Positions 1 through 8,400 of a DNA stretch of 9,517 nt are shown here, piece by piece. The notes beneath the pieces were generated by a model that searched no databases, was not told where the DNA came from, and saw only the letters and a list, made by a program, of their open reading frames with translations. Within the stretch, counting starts at the first letter, position 1. Each line of letters opens with the position of its first letter. This DNA is from Halieaceae bacterium (GTDB taxonomy: Bacteria; Pseudomonadota; Gammaproteobacteria; Pseudomonadales; Halieaceae), in contig JABJAS010000163.1 of the NCBI GenBank assembly GCA_018666055.1, forward strand, positions 1-9,517. Reading direction: 5' to 3'. The position numbers and the translations under genes were made by a program.

Positions 1-93
1 CTTGGTGTGCTTAGTCATATTTCTACACAGTCAGACAAGGATGATTTGACGACAACCGACCGCACGGAGCGCGCAGTGACTACAGGGAATTGA
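1..93 (+). CDS. Possible 3' end of an upstream gene (partial, unrecognised)
   Basis: Reading frame 1 is open from the first base to a TGA stop at 91-93, giving 30 hydrophilic residues that end in AVTTGN. The piece is too short to assign to a family. The other two forward frames close sooner (frame 3 at the fourth codon, frame 2 at the sixteenth), so this is the only forward frame that could be a gene end here. An imperfect hairpin (GGTGC at 94-98, GCACC at 110-114) begins just after the stop but has no T-run. A 30-codon open frame can arise by chance, so this is a weak call. Confidence 0.2.
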   Translation, partial: LGVLSHISTQSDKDDLTTTDRTERAVTTGN

Positions 94-390
94 GGTGCTG
101 ATGCTGTCGGCACCTTCGGGGGCTCGCCCACGAGTAAAGTATTTCGTGGTCTGTTTGAATTGGTCCGCAGGCTGGTTTTTCGGCAGTCGGCCAGCTTGCA
201 TTTCTGGCCTTTCCAATGGGCCTTTATATAAAACACTGGCAAAGCCTAACCGCATGAAAGATTCTCTCGATTTGTTAAGATGTGCCGAGGGTTTCTGGCA
301 TTTTCTGTCAGGCTATTGGCGCGTCCGGTAAAGCGTGTTTTCCGTTTTTGATTGATTCTATTCTTAGTGAATATGTCGCCATGAGGAGTC
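94..390. other. Intergenic region upstream of the cytochrome gene
   Basis: No convincing gene was found here on either strand; the short open frames overlap one another and lack ribosome binding sites and recognisable motifs. Two weak inverted repeats are visible: GGTGC/GCACC at 94-98 and 110-114, and GGCCAG/CTGGCC at 189-194 and 204-209 with a 9-base loop. Neither is followed by a proper T-run, so I do not call terminators. I could not find a good -35/-10 pair at normal spacing. The promoter of the downstream cytochrome-DUF1501 unit probably lies here, but I cannot place it. Confidence 0.5.
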
Positions 391-3300
391 ATGATTAGCT
401 TGGGGCAGAAGAGTATAAAGAAGAGGGAGCGAGGACCAGCTCCCGCAAAAAAGACAAGGAGAAGTCTTGTGCAGTTTTTATTATCCCGCTTTTTGATCCG
501 TTGCTTGCCCGTTTTGGGTGTTTTTGGGTCGGCGGTCGCTACCCCGGTTATTGCAACATCTCCGTCTTCCTCTGATGCCAACGCCAGCGAAGCACTTAGC
601 TATTACCTAGCAGAAGTGGATCCGGGTGTGCAAAGTCAGTGCCTCGTCTGCCATAAAGCTGGGAGCGTGGCGCCGCAAGCGGGTGCTCGTCTCGTTCTCG
701 GCGACGACCCGGAATCTAATCACAATGCTTTTTTGAGGCTTTTGGACCTGACAGAAACGGACGATGCAGGGCCTAACATTGATGGTGCCGTTGATGGTCC
801 ATGGATTCTGGCGAAAGTTGTCGGACAAGAGGGTCATGGGGGTGGCGCGGTTCTTACGCCATCGAGCCCACTCTACGAAGCGCTGGCAACTTACTTTGGT
901 CTGCTGGAGCCAACGCCAGCAAGTGACGGCGGCGGGTCGAATTTTTTGCGTGTTTACGAAGGGCTGGCAACTTACCTTGACCTGCCGGAGCTAACGCCAG
1001 CAAGTGAAGGCGATGGATTGAATTTTTGGCGTGGAACGGCCGCGGAAGACCGCGAAGTCACTTTGAGGCGAGCATCACTGCTACTCGCCGGTGCTAAACC
1101 GCGGGAGGAAGCTTTATCCGAAGCCAAAAAGTCCGATGCAGGATTGCGTCAGCAGATCTTGGGACTTATGGAGGGGGAGGGATTCCGAGACTTTATCATC
1201 AGGAATGCCGATGACCGCTTACTCGTTCAGGGACTGCTGAATGGGGTGGACTTTAATATTGACGTTAGAGGGCGTTATCCAGAGCTCGCTAAGCTGGCGT
1301 TGACCCTCCCCGAGGATCGACCTGAGGAGTATCAGGATTTTCATGAGAAGCCTTTCCTGACTGAGGGTGACGTTGAATGGGAGGTGAAGTGGGCTGTTAG
1401 TCAAGAACCATTGGAACTCATCGCCCACGTCATTATGAATGACTTGCCCTACAGCGAGGTTCTCACGGCGGATTACACCATGGTCAATGCTTTCACCGAT
1501 TTAGCCTATCGATCCAACTCGGGATTTAGTCATGACTTTGCCGACGAGCGCGGTTTCTATGATCGTAGCGAGTTTACCGTTTTCAGGCCCGGCTATAACG
1601 ACGGTTATGTCCCCACAGACGAATACCGCTCTTCGGATCAGAACGGGTGGGTTTTGGAGTTCAGTGATTTCTTCGAGGTTCCTCACGCTGGCATTCTCAG
1701 TGAGCAGGCATGGTTGGCGCGTTATCCGTCGACGGATACCAATCGTAATCGCGCCCGGGCCAGATGGACCTATTTCCATTTTTTGGGCGTCGATATTGAA
1801 AAGTCCGCGCCGAGATCTACGGACCCGCAAGCACTAGCGGACACAAACAATCCAACTATGAACAATTCTGCGTGCACCGTGTGTCATGAACGATTGGACC
1901 CAGTTGCCGCGGCGTATCAAAGTTTTGGTGATTTGGGGGGATATCTGGATCAATGGGGCGGCCGAGATTCTCTAGCGGAGTCATATAAGCATCCCGAATG
2001 GCACGGGGGTGAGCAGGGATCAACACCGTATCAAGAGGGTGATAAATGGTATCGGGATATGCGCGCGCCTGGTCTAGAGGGTCAAGCCGAGGGCGATGAC
2101 TCGCAGTACTTGGATAGCCTGCAGTGGCTGGGCGAACAAATCGTAGCGGACCCCCGGTTTGCAGCGGCGACTGTCAGATTCTGGTGGCCAGCCATTTACG
2201 GCTCTGAACCGTTGGTGGCGCCAACAAATCAGAGCGCATTGGATTATCAGGGGCAGTTAAACGCGTTTAATGCTCAAGAGATCGAGATTGGCGAGATCGC
2301 CCGCCGCTTTGAATTGTCAGGATACAACGCCAGGTCGCTCTTTGCGGATATGGTGATGTCACGCTGGTACCGACACTCTGAAGTTACCGATCCGGCTATG
2401 GTTGAGAGCCGATTGACCGAGTTGGCAGCGGTTGGAAGCGGAAGGTTGCTGACTCCCGAAGAGCTGGATGCTAAAAATCGAGCGATCTTCGGCCGTAGCT
2501 GGCAGCAGCAGGACAATAATTTCGCCGCACATGAACGCACCCTGAGTACGGCACTGGTTGGTCGGCACGCCCGTTTCAAGGGGTTTTATGGGGGCATTGA
2601 CGGTGCCGGCGTTACGGTACGGAACCGTGAGATGACACCGCTGATGTCGAATTTGACCGAGGCGATGGCAGTAGAATTGGCCTGTCAAGTGGTGATAGAG
2701 GATTTTCAGCGTCCACGGGCAGAGCGGCACGTTTTTACTGATGTAGATCGCAACACGATTCCAGGCCAGCTGGAGATGGCTGAGGTTTCTCTCCCGGGAA
2801 AGGTGGCGGACCACAGCTCTGTGGCGACGCATGAGATCTCGGTGTCGGCATCAACGGTTTCGGGACCAACCCGGTTGCGGATATCTGACATTACTCGGAA
2901 TTCCTACGAAAGTCTGGACGGACTCGGAACCAACGCCGACCTGGTGATACAAAAAATAGAAATCCGATATGGCAACAACCTGGTGAAGCGCATCGAGGCT
3001 GATCAGATACCTTCTCAACCGGATTTTGAAATTGAGCACTGGCACGATGATCGGGGTAACAGCGGACCGAGGGGCCAATTTGAAGAAGGCATTGGTTGGG
3101 TTCTCCATGAAAATGCTTGGGTAGAGTTTTCTTTTAACCTCTCCCCACGTACCTATGAAATTTATCTGTTTCTGGGCACGCAGATGTTTGAGAACCACGT
3201 TAACGATGCAATGGTCGCGGCGGTTTCGCTGATGGCTACTGAAAGCTTAGATGAAACTCCGGCGGGCCGCGCTATTAAGGCGCAAATTGCCGCTATCTTC

Positions 3301-3558
3301 TTGCAGGCGATGCATCGACGGCCTTCCGACGACGAGCTCAATTCCATGACGGCAGCCGTTATGAGCTCCGCCGGTGAAGCTGCCCAGCGCGGCTCCTGGT
3401 TTAACGACGGTGATGATCAGTGCCGTACTTGGACTTTGTTCGCTGGCCAGGAAGCCATGGATTGGGAAAAGGCCCATCAAGATCCTTACGGCATGATGCG
3501 GGGTTGGACCACACTTGTGCACGCGGTCCTCACTAGTTGGGGTTACTTGCATGACTAA
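391..3558 (+). CDS. Exported DUF1592/DUF1588-type cytochrome-like protein with two CxxCH motifs
   Basis: Large exported protein of 1055 residues if the ATG at 391 is used (1029 from GTG 469). A hydrophobic signal segment covers about residues 27-50. The N-terminal domain has a haem motif CLVCH (84-88) and a downstream GHGGG, a pattern I associate with the cytochrome c domains of planctomycete-type DUF1549/DUF1592 proteins. Next is a 27-residue tandem duplication (162-215), then a DUF1592-like part (about 327-366, with EPLEL and LTADYTMVN), then a DUF1588-like part (about 432-516) whose end holds the second haem motif, CTVCH (495-499), followed by ERLDP. A DUF1585-like helical region follows (around SGYNARSLFADMV). 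A probable beta-sandwich insert occupies about 800-930, and the C-terminus resembles the LVHALLNS ending of the wider family. It is expected in the periplasm, where haem would be attached by the cytochrome c maturation system. The substrate and reaction are unknown. It overlaps the DUF1501 gene by 8 bases, the classic partner type for these proteins. Confidence 0.85.
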   Translation: MISLGQKSIKKRERGPAPAKKTRRSLVQFLLSRFLIRCLPVLGVFGSAVATPVIATSPSSSDANASEALSYYLAEVDPGVQSQCLVCHKAGSVAPQAGARLVLGDDPESNHNAFLRLLDLTETDDAGPNIDGAVDGPWILAKVVGQEGHGGGAVLTPSSPLYEALATYFGLLEPTPASDGGGSNFLRVYEGLATYLDLPELTPASEGDGLNFWRGTAAEDREVTLRRASLLLAGAKPREEALSEAKKSDAGLRQQILGLMEGEGFRDFIIRNADDRLLVQGLLNGVDFNIDVRGRYPELAKLALTLPEDRPEEYQDFHEKPFLTEGDVEWEVKWAVSQEPLELIAHVIMNDLPYSEVLTADYTMVNAFTDLAYRSNSGFSHDFADERGFYDRSEFTVFRPGYNDGYVPTDEYRSSDQNGWVLEFSDFFEVPHAGILSEQAWLARYPSTDTNRNRARARWTYFHFLGVDIEKSAPRSTDPQALADTNNPTMNNSACTVCHERLDPVAAAYQSFGDLGGYLDQWGGRDSLAESYKHPEWHGGEQGSTPYQEGDKWYRDMRAPGLEGQAEGDDSQYLDSLQWLGEQIVADPRFAAATVRFWWPAIYGSEPLVAPTNQSALDYQGQLNAFNAQEIEIGEIARRFELSGYNARSLFADMVMSRWYRHSEVTDPAMVESRLTELAAVGSGRLLTPEELDAKNRAIFGRSWQQQDNNFAAHERTLSTALVGRHARFKGFYGGIDGAGVTVRNREMTPLMSNLTEAMAVELACQVVIEDFQRPRAERHVFTDVDRNTIPGQLEMAEVSLPGKVADHSSVATHEISVSASTVSGPTRLRISDITRNSYESLDGLGTNADLVIQKIEIRYGNNLVKRIEADQIPSQPDFEIEHWHDDRGNSGPRGQFEEGIGWVLHENAWVEFSFNLSPRTYEIYLFLGTQMFENHVNDAMVAAVSLMATESLDETPAGRAIKAQIAAIFLQAMHRRPSDDELNSMTAAVMSSAGEAAQRGSWFNDGDDQCRTWTLFAGQEAMDWEKAHQDPYGMMRGWTTLVHAVLTSWGYLHD
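457..471 (+). promoter_or_regulatory. Ribosome binding site and GTG: possible true start of the cytochrome gene
   Basis: AGGAG at 457-461 lies 7 bases before an in-frame GTG at 469-471 (codon 27 of the long form). Starting here gives a compact signal peptide: a short n-region, a hydrophobic core (roughly FLIRCLPVLGVFG) and small residues near a cleavage site. The upstream ATG at 391 also has an AGGAG (384-388), but only 2 bases separate it from the ATG, which is unusually tight. The long form has a very basic 25-residue leader (KKRERG, KKTRR). The GTG start is therefore a serious alternative, but is not proven. Confidence 0.4.
874..1035 (+). repeat. In-frame 81-bp tandem duplication inside the cytochrome-like gene
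   Basis: Two adjacent 81-base units, 874-954 and 955-1035, encode 27-residue copies (residues 162-188 and 189-215). Both begin YE-LATY, share E-TPAS in the middle and end NF-R. Over the first 78 bases I count 12 mismatches, about 85 percent identity, so the copies have diverged but are clearly homologous. The unit spans the last helix of the N-terminal cytochrome domain and the start of the linker to the next domain. The period is a multiple of three, so the frame is kept. Confidence 0.93.
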
Positions 3559-4906
3559 GCTATTCAAAAATCAGAACGCTCGAGGGTTAAGCCGTCGAAG
3601 TTTGTTAAGGCTTGCGGTAGCCGGTGTATCGGCTAGCACAGGACTGTCGACCATGCGCCTCTGGGGTAGCGAGATTGATGCTATTTATTCGGGCAGGCTG
3701 CTGGTTAACTTGCAATTGGATGGGGGCGCCGACGTTACGCAGCTCTGCGATCCTAAGGTGAACATGCCCGGAGAGAGAAAAATCAACCATTGGGCCGACA
3801 GCGATGAACCGGGGCAGATTGGAAATATCAGCTACGCACCGATAGCTGGCAATGCTCAACTTTTCGAGCGTTTCGGTGCCGACACATTGATTATTAATGG
3901 CGTCGATGCGCAGACTAACTCCCACGAGACCGGGCGATTATTCAACTGGACCGGCAGTAATGCGGAGGGTCACCCCTCGTTATCTGCACTATTTGCTGCG
4001 GCCCAATCACCGGATCAGCCGCTTGCCTATTCCGTTTTCGGTGGTATCTCTCGAACAGCAGGCCTGATTAATCTTAATCGATTCGATGATCTTTCCAATA
4101 TGAGCGTATTAGCGCGGCCGGATGTGGACCCTCATACGTCGAGGCCTTTGAGAGCCGCAAGCGACGTTGATAGGTCTCGCGCTATCGTGCAATCGGACAT
4201 TAACCGGTTATTGGCGCAACCAAACCTCAGCGTCAGGCAACGACTGAATATGCTGAGATATAAAGATTCCAGGGATGGTCGAGATGGCTTAGAGCGTCTC
4301 GCGGAGCTGATTCCGGCGCCCGACGAGATTGAACCTGCAGTGGATATTGATGCTGGCGGTTATATGTTTTGGAGTAACCTCAAGCAGCAGATGCAGGGAG
4401 CGCTGATGGTGTTCCAATCCGGACTGGGGTCAGCGGCAGATTTGTCTCTGGGCGGATTTGACTCTCACGACGAGCACGATCCCATCAGCGATGCCCTTTT
4501 CGCACATTTGGCAGACGCTTTGAATTTCTTTTGGGACCAAGCGGAGAAGGCAGGTCTCGCTGATCGGATTTTGCTAGTCGTGGGATCCGACTTCGGTCGC
4601 ACAAATCACTATAACGATGCTAACGGCAAGGATCACTGGCCTGTCGGCTCTTATATGATCATGGAGCGCGGTGCGACATGGGGTGACAGAGTGGTCGGAT
4701 TGTCTGATGAACTACATTTTGCTCAGCCGATTAACCCGGCCACACTCAAAGCTGATCGATCGGGAGTTATCCCTACCCCGGCCCATGTGCACCAATCTAT
4801 CCGAGCATACTTGGGCTTGACTGACTTCGCGGAAGAGCGAGGCTTGGGCCTCAATGGCGTTGAATCGTTACCCCTTTTTGACCCCTTTTTAAGCTCTAGT
4901 ATCTAG
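3551..4906 (+). CDS. Tat-exported DUF1501 family protein
   Basis: A 451-residue protein of the DUF1501 family, which has an alkaline-phosphatase/sulfatase-like fold. The N-terminus has a twin-arginine signal, SRRSLLRLA (R15, R16), followed by a moderately hydrophobic stretch, so it should be exported folded through Tat to the periplasm. Family landmarks seen in order: the N-terminal strand LQLDGGAD (D57-D61), NSHETGR (H125), GGFDSHDEH (D304, H306, H309), SDFGRT (D347-T351) and KDHWPVGSYM (D361, H362). These are the conserved acidic and His residues expected around the putative metal site. I prefer ATG 3551 over an upstream TTG at 3515 because it puts the RR motif at a normal distance and overlaps the upstream stop (ATGACTAA). 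There is no good Shine-Dalgarno, which fits translational coupling to the cytochrome gene. The enzymatic activity of DUF1501 proteins is not well established and the substrate here is unknown. The protein ends LPLFDPFLSSSI, near the expected family end. Confidence 0.93.
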   Translation: MTKLFKNQNARGLSRRSLLRLAVAGVSASTGLSTMRLWGSEIDAIYSGRLLVNLQLDGGADVTQLCDPKVNMPGERKINHWADSDEPGQIGNISYAPIAGNAQLFERFGADTLIINGVDAQTNSHETGRLFNWTGSNAEGHPSLSALFAAAQSPDQPLAYSVFGGISRTAGLINLNRFDDLSNMSVLARPDVDPHTSRPLRAASDVDRSRAIVQSDINRLLAQPNLSVRQRLNMLRYKDSRDGRDGLERLAELIPAPDEIEPAVDIDAGGYMFWSNLKQQMQGALMVFQSGLGSAADLSLGGFDSHDEHDPISDALFAHLADALNFFWDQAEKAGLADRILLVVGSDFGRTNHYNDANGKDHWPVGSYMIMERGATWGDRVVGLSDELHFAQPINPATLKADRSGVIPTPAHVHQSIRAYLGLTDFAEERGLGLNGVESLPLFDPFLSSSI

Positions 4907-4909
4907 TAT
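4896..4909 (+). repeat. Tandem heptamer CTAGTAT x2 across the DUF1501 stop codon
   Basis: CTAGTAT occurs twice in a row (4896-4902 and 4903-4909), and the DUF1501 stop TAG (4904-4906) lies inside the second copy. Because the unit is 7 bases, loss of one copy would shift the frame and let translation continue from SSS into a second open frame (4908-5087) for about 59 more residues, to the TAA at 5085-5087. Whether this is a chance repeat, a recent duplication or a slippage site cannot be told from one sequence. Confidence 0.85.
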
Positions 4910-4998
4910 GTGGCAATGTTCCATTTCTCAATCGGAGTTCCGAGCCGCGAATGATCCGCCGGCCTACCGCGTCCAAGGAGCGGCATTGCTTGGATGTT

Positions 4999-5013
4999 TG
5001 GCAAATGTATTGC
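4999..5013 (+). promoter_or_regulatory. Sigma-54-like promoter motif (TGGCA-N6-TTGC)
   Basis: TGGCA (4999-5003), six bases, then TTGC (5010-5013) reproduce the most conserved -24 and -12 bases of a sigma-54 (RpoN) promoter, with GG and GC separated by the required 10 bases. Transcription would start near 5024 and run toward the receptor gene, leaving an untranslated leader of about 410 bases. It lies in an intergenic region in the correct orientation. Against it are the long leader and the absence of an obvious activator-binding repeat upstream, so a chance match is possible. Confidence 0.3.
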
Positions 5014-5113
5014 GATGTTCTGTCGGACTCCTTGTTGCGCATTGCTCAATGCAAAAAAGTGAGATTCTCAAGGTGCTTACGTACTAAAAAAAACCGAACT
5101 CGCACCGAAAACT

Positions 5114-5125
5114 GGTCGCGCGACC
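5114..5125. promoter_or_regulatory. Perfect 12-base palindrome GGTCGCGCGACC
   Basis: GGTCGCGCGACC is its own reverse complement and stands about 310 bases upstream of the receptor start. Palindromes of this kind can be operators for dimeric regulators, but I do not recognise this one as the site of a known family. It has no loop and no T-run, so it is not a terminator. Confidence 0.3.
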
Positions 5126-5307
5126 CCGCTGACGACACCCAGGAGCCTTTGCGTTACCAGTTGTTCGAGTTCGCCAAATACACGGTCATCGCCCTTTCCC
5201 ACACGGTATCGACTAGCCCATCGCTCGTTGCTTAACCGTCCAACCCCATCACTAAAGCGCTGTTTTTATTGGAATTATTGATCCAAATTTCGTCCGCTGC
5301 GCGAACT

Positions 5308-5324
5308 GCGGCCATAGCGGCCAT
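5308..5324 (+). repeat. Direct repeat GCGGCCAT-A-GCGGCCAT
   Basis: The octamer GCGGCCAT occurs at 5308-5315 and again at 5317-5324, a 9-base period, about 115 bases upstream of the receptor start codon. It could be a regulator half-site pair or a simple small duplication. I cannot link it to a known binding protein. Confidence 0.45.
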
Positions 5325-5437
5325 CTGTTTTTCACAAAACTGAAACAAAAAATTCATCTTCATGAAAAGGAAGCGCCATTAAAGTTTCACGGTCTGGTCG
5401 TATTTTTGGCTTCAACAACCAACGCGGTCAGAGAGTT

Positions 5438-8400
5438 ATGCTTCTTCATCTAACACCTCGAAACTTCTTTTTACTTTTCACTCTGCTGCTCGGCTTGGTC
5501 GCCGGCGTTGGTGCCAGAGCGGCTGATGAGCTGCTCATTTATGTTTTCACTGCGAACGCTCCCACTGCTGGGGCAGAGGTGGTCATCGACCAGAAATCCG
5601 TAGGGAAAACCTCTGTAGATGGCTCATTGCTAGTCGATATCAGTGGTAAAGGCATGCATACACTCTCTGTAGTGGCAGGTGATGAGAGTGTCGAAACGCG
5701 TTTCAGCTCAGCAACGGGTCAGCTAGTAGACGCCATTGTTGAGATTGACCTCGATCAGGTGTTCTTGGATATCTATTCTCAGGCAGAGGGTGTTGCTGAC
5801 CGCCAGCGTGCTCAGGAGGGAACGTTGAATATCTTGGTAACCGGCGGCGGCGAGCCGGTGGCTGAGGAGTCGGTTTATATCGCCGGTATAGGCACATCTT
5901 TGCGCACGAATGCGGCAGGTGAGGTGAGTATCTCGTTACCTCGGGGCCGTTATCAGACTCAGGTCGCGGAGCGATCGGCCAATCTTCGGGTCGTCGGTGG
6001 ACTTACTCGAACGGTAGAACTCGCTATTAACGATTCGAGAGAGACGATGGAAATCGCATTGCCCCAGCTAGAGGAAGTGTTTGTGGTGGCAAGCTTCGAT
6101 GCGACAAGTCTTGAGGTCAGTGAGCGCGACACGACAAACATTGTCGATACGATCGGGGTTGAGCTGCTCGCCCGGTTTGCGGATTCAGATGTCGCCGCCT
6201 CGGTGGTAAGAGTGCCGGGTATCTCGGTTCAGGATGACAAATACGTCTTTATCAGAGGTCTTGGCGGCAGGTACGTCTCGGCCACGCTCAATAACGCCAC
6301 GATGCCGTCTACCAATCCTACAAAGCGCACCGTGCCTCTTGATTTGTTTCCGTCAAATTTTGTCAGTCAACTGGATATCAAGAAAACGTTTTTGACCTCC
6401 ATGCCAGGTGAGTCGACTGGCGGAAACTTGGTAATCAACACCAAAACATTTCCCGATGAGGCGATAAGAGGTGTCAATATTCAAGGTGGTTACACTCCGG
6501 GTTTAACGACCGAAACGATTTTTGTCGACGCGTTAGCTGGCGATTTTGATGGGCTTGGTTGGGACGACGGCACGCGGCGGGAAGACCCAGCCCTGTCAGT
6601 GATTTCGGGGATGCTCGCAAGTGGACAGGCGGTGGACAGTCAGACCGGAGAGACCTTTCAGTTAGATGACTTCACGGCTGGAGAGCTCCGACGGGCAGGC
6701 GCTCTGTTGCTAAAGGACGGATTTGACCCAAGTTTTGAGTCGGCGACGCCTAACGCAAAGATGGGCGTGAATTTCGGCGATTTATTTTTGCTCGATCGCT
6801 CGGAGCTCGGTATCTATGCGGCGATGAATTACTCCAATGAATGGAGCCAGCGTGAAAATGGAGAACGCTATACCTACGAGTCGCAGGGTGAGGTTGCTGA
6901 TAATTTCCTCTATCGCCAGTACAGCAACACTATCCAATTAAACGGATTTTTATCAGTTGGTTGGAACGTGGGTGATAGCACCTTCGAGTGGAATACGGTG
7001 GCATCCCGCGTCACCGATAGCCAGCTGGAGCGGTCAGTAGGCCAGGAGGGGGATGAGTTTCAAGCGCTCATCAGGCAAACTATCCAGTGGGAAGAGCGCC
7101 AGTATCTCTCGACACAGTTAGCCGGCTCTCACTTTCTGACGGACGGCGGCTCGCTTCTTTTCGAATGGCAGGCAACGCTCAGTCAGGCCGACCGGTACGC
7201 ACCTGATCGCAGAGAATATGATTTTACTGCGACCTCCAGTGCTACGGATCCGGAAACGCTTAAAGCAAACTACGATTTTCAAAGCCCAAACAACCAGCAG
7301 ACCGATCTCTTTAACGGATTTATCTTGGAGCCGGGCACCATCATTCGGCGCTACGATGAATTAGTCGACGACAACCTGGATCTTTCGGGAAGTTTTGTCT
7401 GGGATGTTTTCGATAGTGGCGCCAGCTTCGCGCAGCTCACTGCAGGTGCGCAGTTTATCAGTCGCCGGCGTGATGCGGACAGTGCGACGTATGGCTTCAA
7501 TGTCAATCAGGTCAGGGATGACCTGCTTCGCACTAGTAATCTACTTGTTTCTGACGTGGTTTATAGCTGCGACGACGCGGCAGCTAGTATTGAGTGCGGG
7601 TCAGAAACGGAGCGAGGGATTTCGAATAACGCCAACACGGGTTTAGTATTTGTTGACAAGACCTTAGCGTCAGATAGCTACGATGCAGAGTTGGAATACA
7701 ACAGTGCTTATGCGATGTACGACCACACCTTTGATTCATCTTGGCAGGTGATATTCGGTGCCAGGTACGAAACTTATCAGCAGATAACTAATACTTTTTC
7801 TCTGCAGGGTGAGCAGGGCTCTGTGCAGTCAGTTATCGATGAAGACAGCATTCTGCCTAGTGTCGGGGTCAATTGGTTTGTCGCCGATACACATCAATTG
7901 CGTTTTGCCCTGTCGCAAACAGTAGCAAGACCGGATTTTAAAGAAGCCGCAAACGCGACGTTTTACGACAATGAATTCAACGTTCGAGTGAGAGGTAATC
8001 CCTTCCTTGAAATATCCCACATTATCAACGCTGACCTGCGCTGGGAATGGTACCTCTCGGAGATAGATAACCTCTCCGTCGCGTTGTTCTACAAGGATAT
8101 GGATAAGCCAATCGAGCGAGTCGTTCAGGCCGCATCAGGCACTGCTGGCAACACACGAACATTCCAGAATTCAGATTCTGCTGCCTTATATGGCGTTGAG
8201 TTAGACGGTCGGTTTGAATTCATTCTTGGAGATGGCTACGACCAAACCTTATTTTTTGCGTTTAACGCTGCGTTTATCGAGTCTGAAGTCAGTGCTGAGA
8301 ATCAGGAGGATCGGTCGCTGCAGGGTCAGCCTGAATACACCGCGAATCTGATCTTTGGCTACGATCACGTCAGCGCCGGGCACCAGCTCACTGTGCTGCT

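Larger units (their letters stand above)
4907..5437. other. 531-base intergenic region between the two gene pairs
   Basis: No confident gene is present. Three weak open frames are visible: + strand 4908-5087 (59 residues, starting one base after the DUF1501 stop), + strand 4951-5235 (94 residues), and - strand 5265-5077 (about 62 codons, no ATG). None has a ribosome binding site or a family motif that I recognise. The region also holds a sigma-54-like match (4999-5013), a small inverted repeat GCATTG/CAATGC (5039-5052), a 12-base palindrome (5114-5125), an octamer repeat (5308-5324) and an AT-rich stretch with TTCATGAA (5359-5366) before the receptor gene. I see no clear intrinsic terminator after the DUF1501 gene and no good sigma-70 promoter for the receptor. 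Confidence 0.6.

Noticed and set aside
189..209. Inverted repeat GGCCAG/CTGGCC as a terminator of an upstream gene
   Set aside because: The stem is only 6 pairs with a 9-base loop and just a short T stretch interrupted by C, so it is too weak to call.
95..331. 78-residue + strand open frame and overlapping - strand frames in the first 350 bases
   Set aside because: No start signals or family features; several mutually overlapping frames of similar length suggest chance openness.
2359..2832. 157-residue - strand open frame inside the cytochrome-like gene
   Set aside because: It lies wholly inside a well-supported gene on the other strand, and its sequence has no domain-like pattern; it is a shadow frame.
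3515..3550. TTG start giving a 12-residue longer DUF1501 protein
   Set aside because: It would lie deep in the upstream gene and push the twin-arginine motif farther from the N-terminus; ATG 3551 with stop-start overlap is a better fit.
5039..5052. Hairpin GCATTG-CT-CAATGC followed by an A-run, as a possible terminator
   Set aside because: On the + strand it is followed by A, not T; on the - strand the T-run would precede the stem. Neither orientation fits an intrinsic terminator.
4951..5235. 94-residue + strand open frame starting MIRRPTASK
   Set aside because: It has no ribosome binding site, no recognisable motif and odd composition, and it overlaps other weak frames in a region that looks regulatory or decayed.
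5362..5382. Mini-frame MKRKRH as a leader peptide before the receptor
   Set aside because: Six codons with no attenuator-like hairpins and no ribosome site; nothing supports translation.
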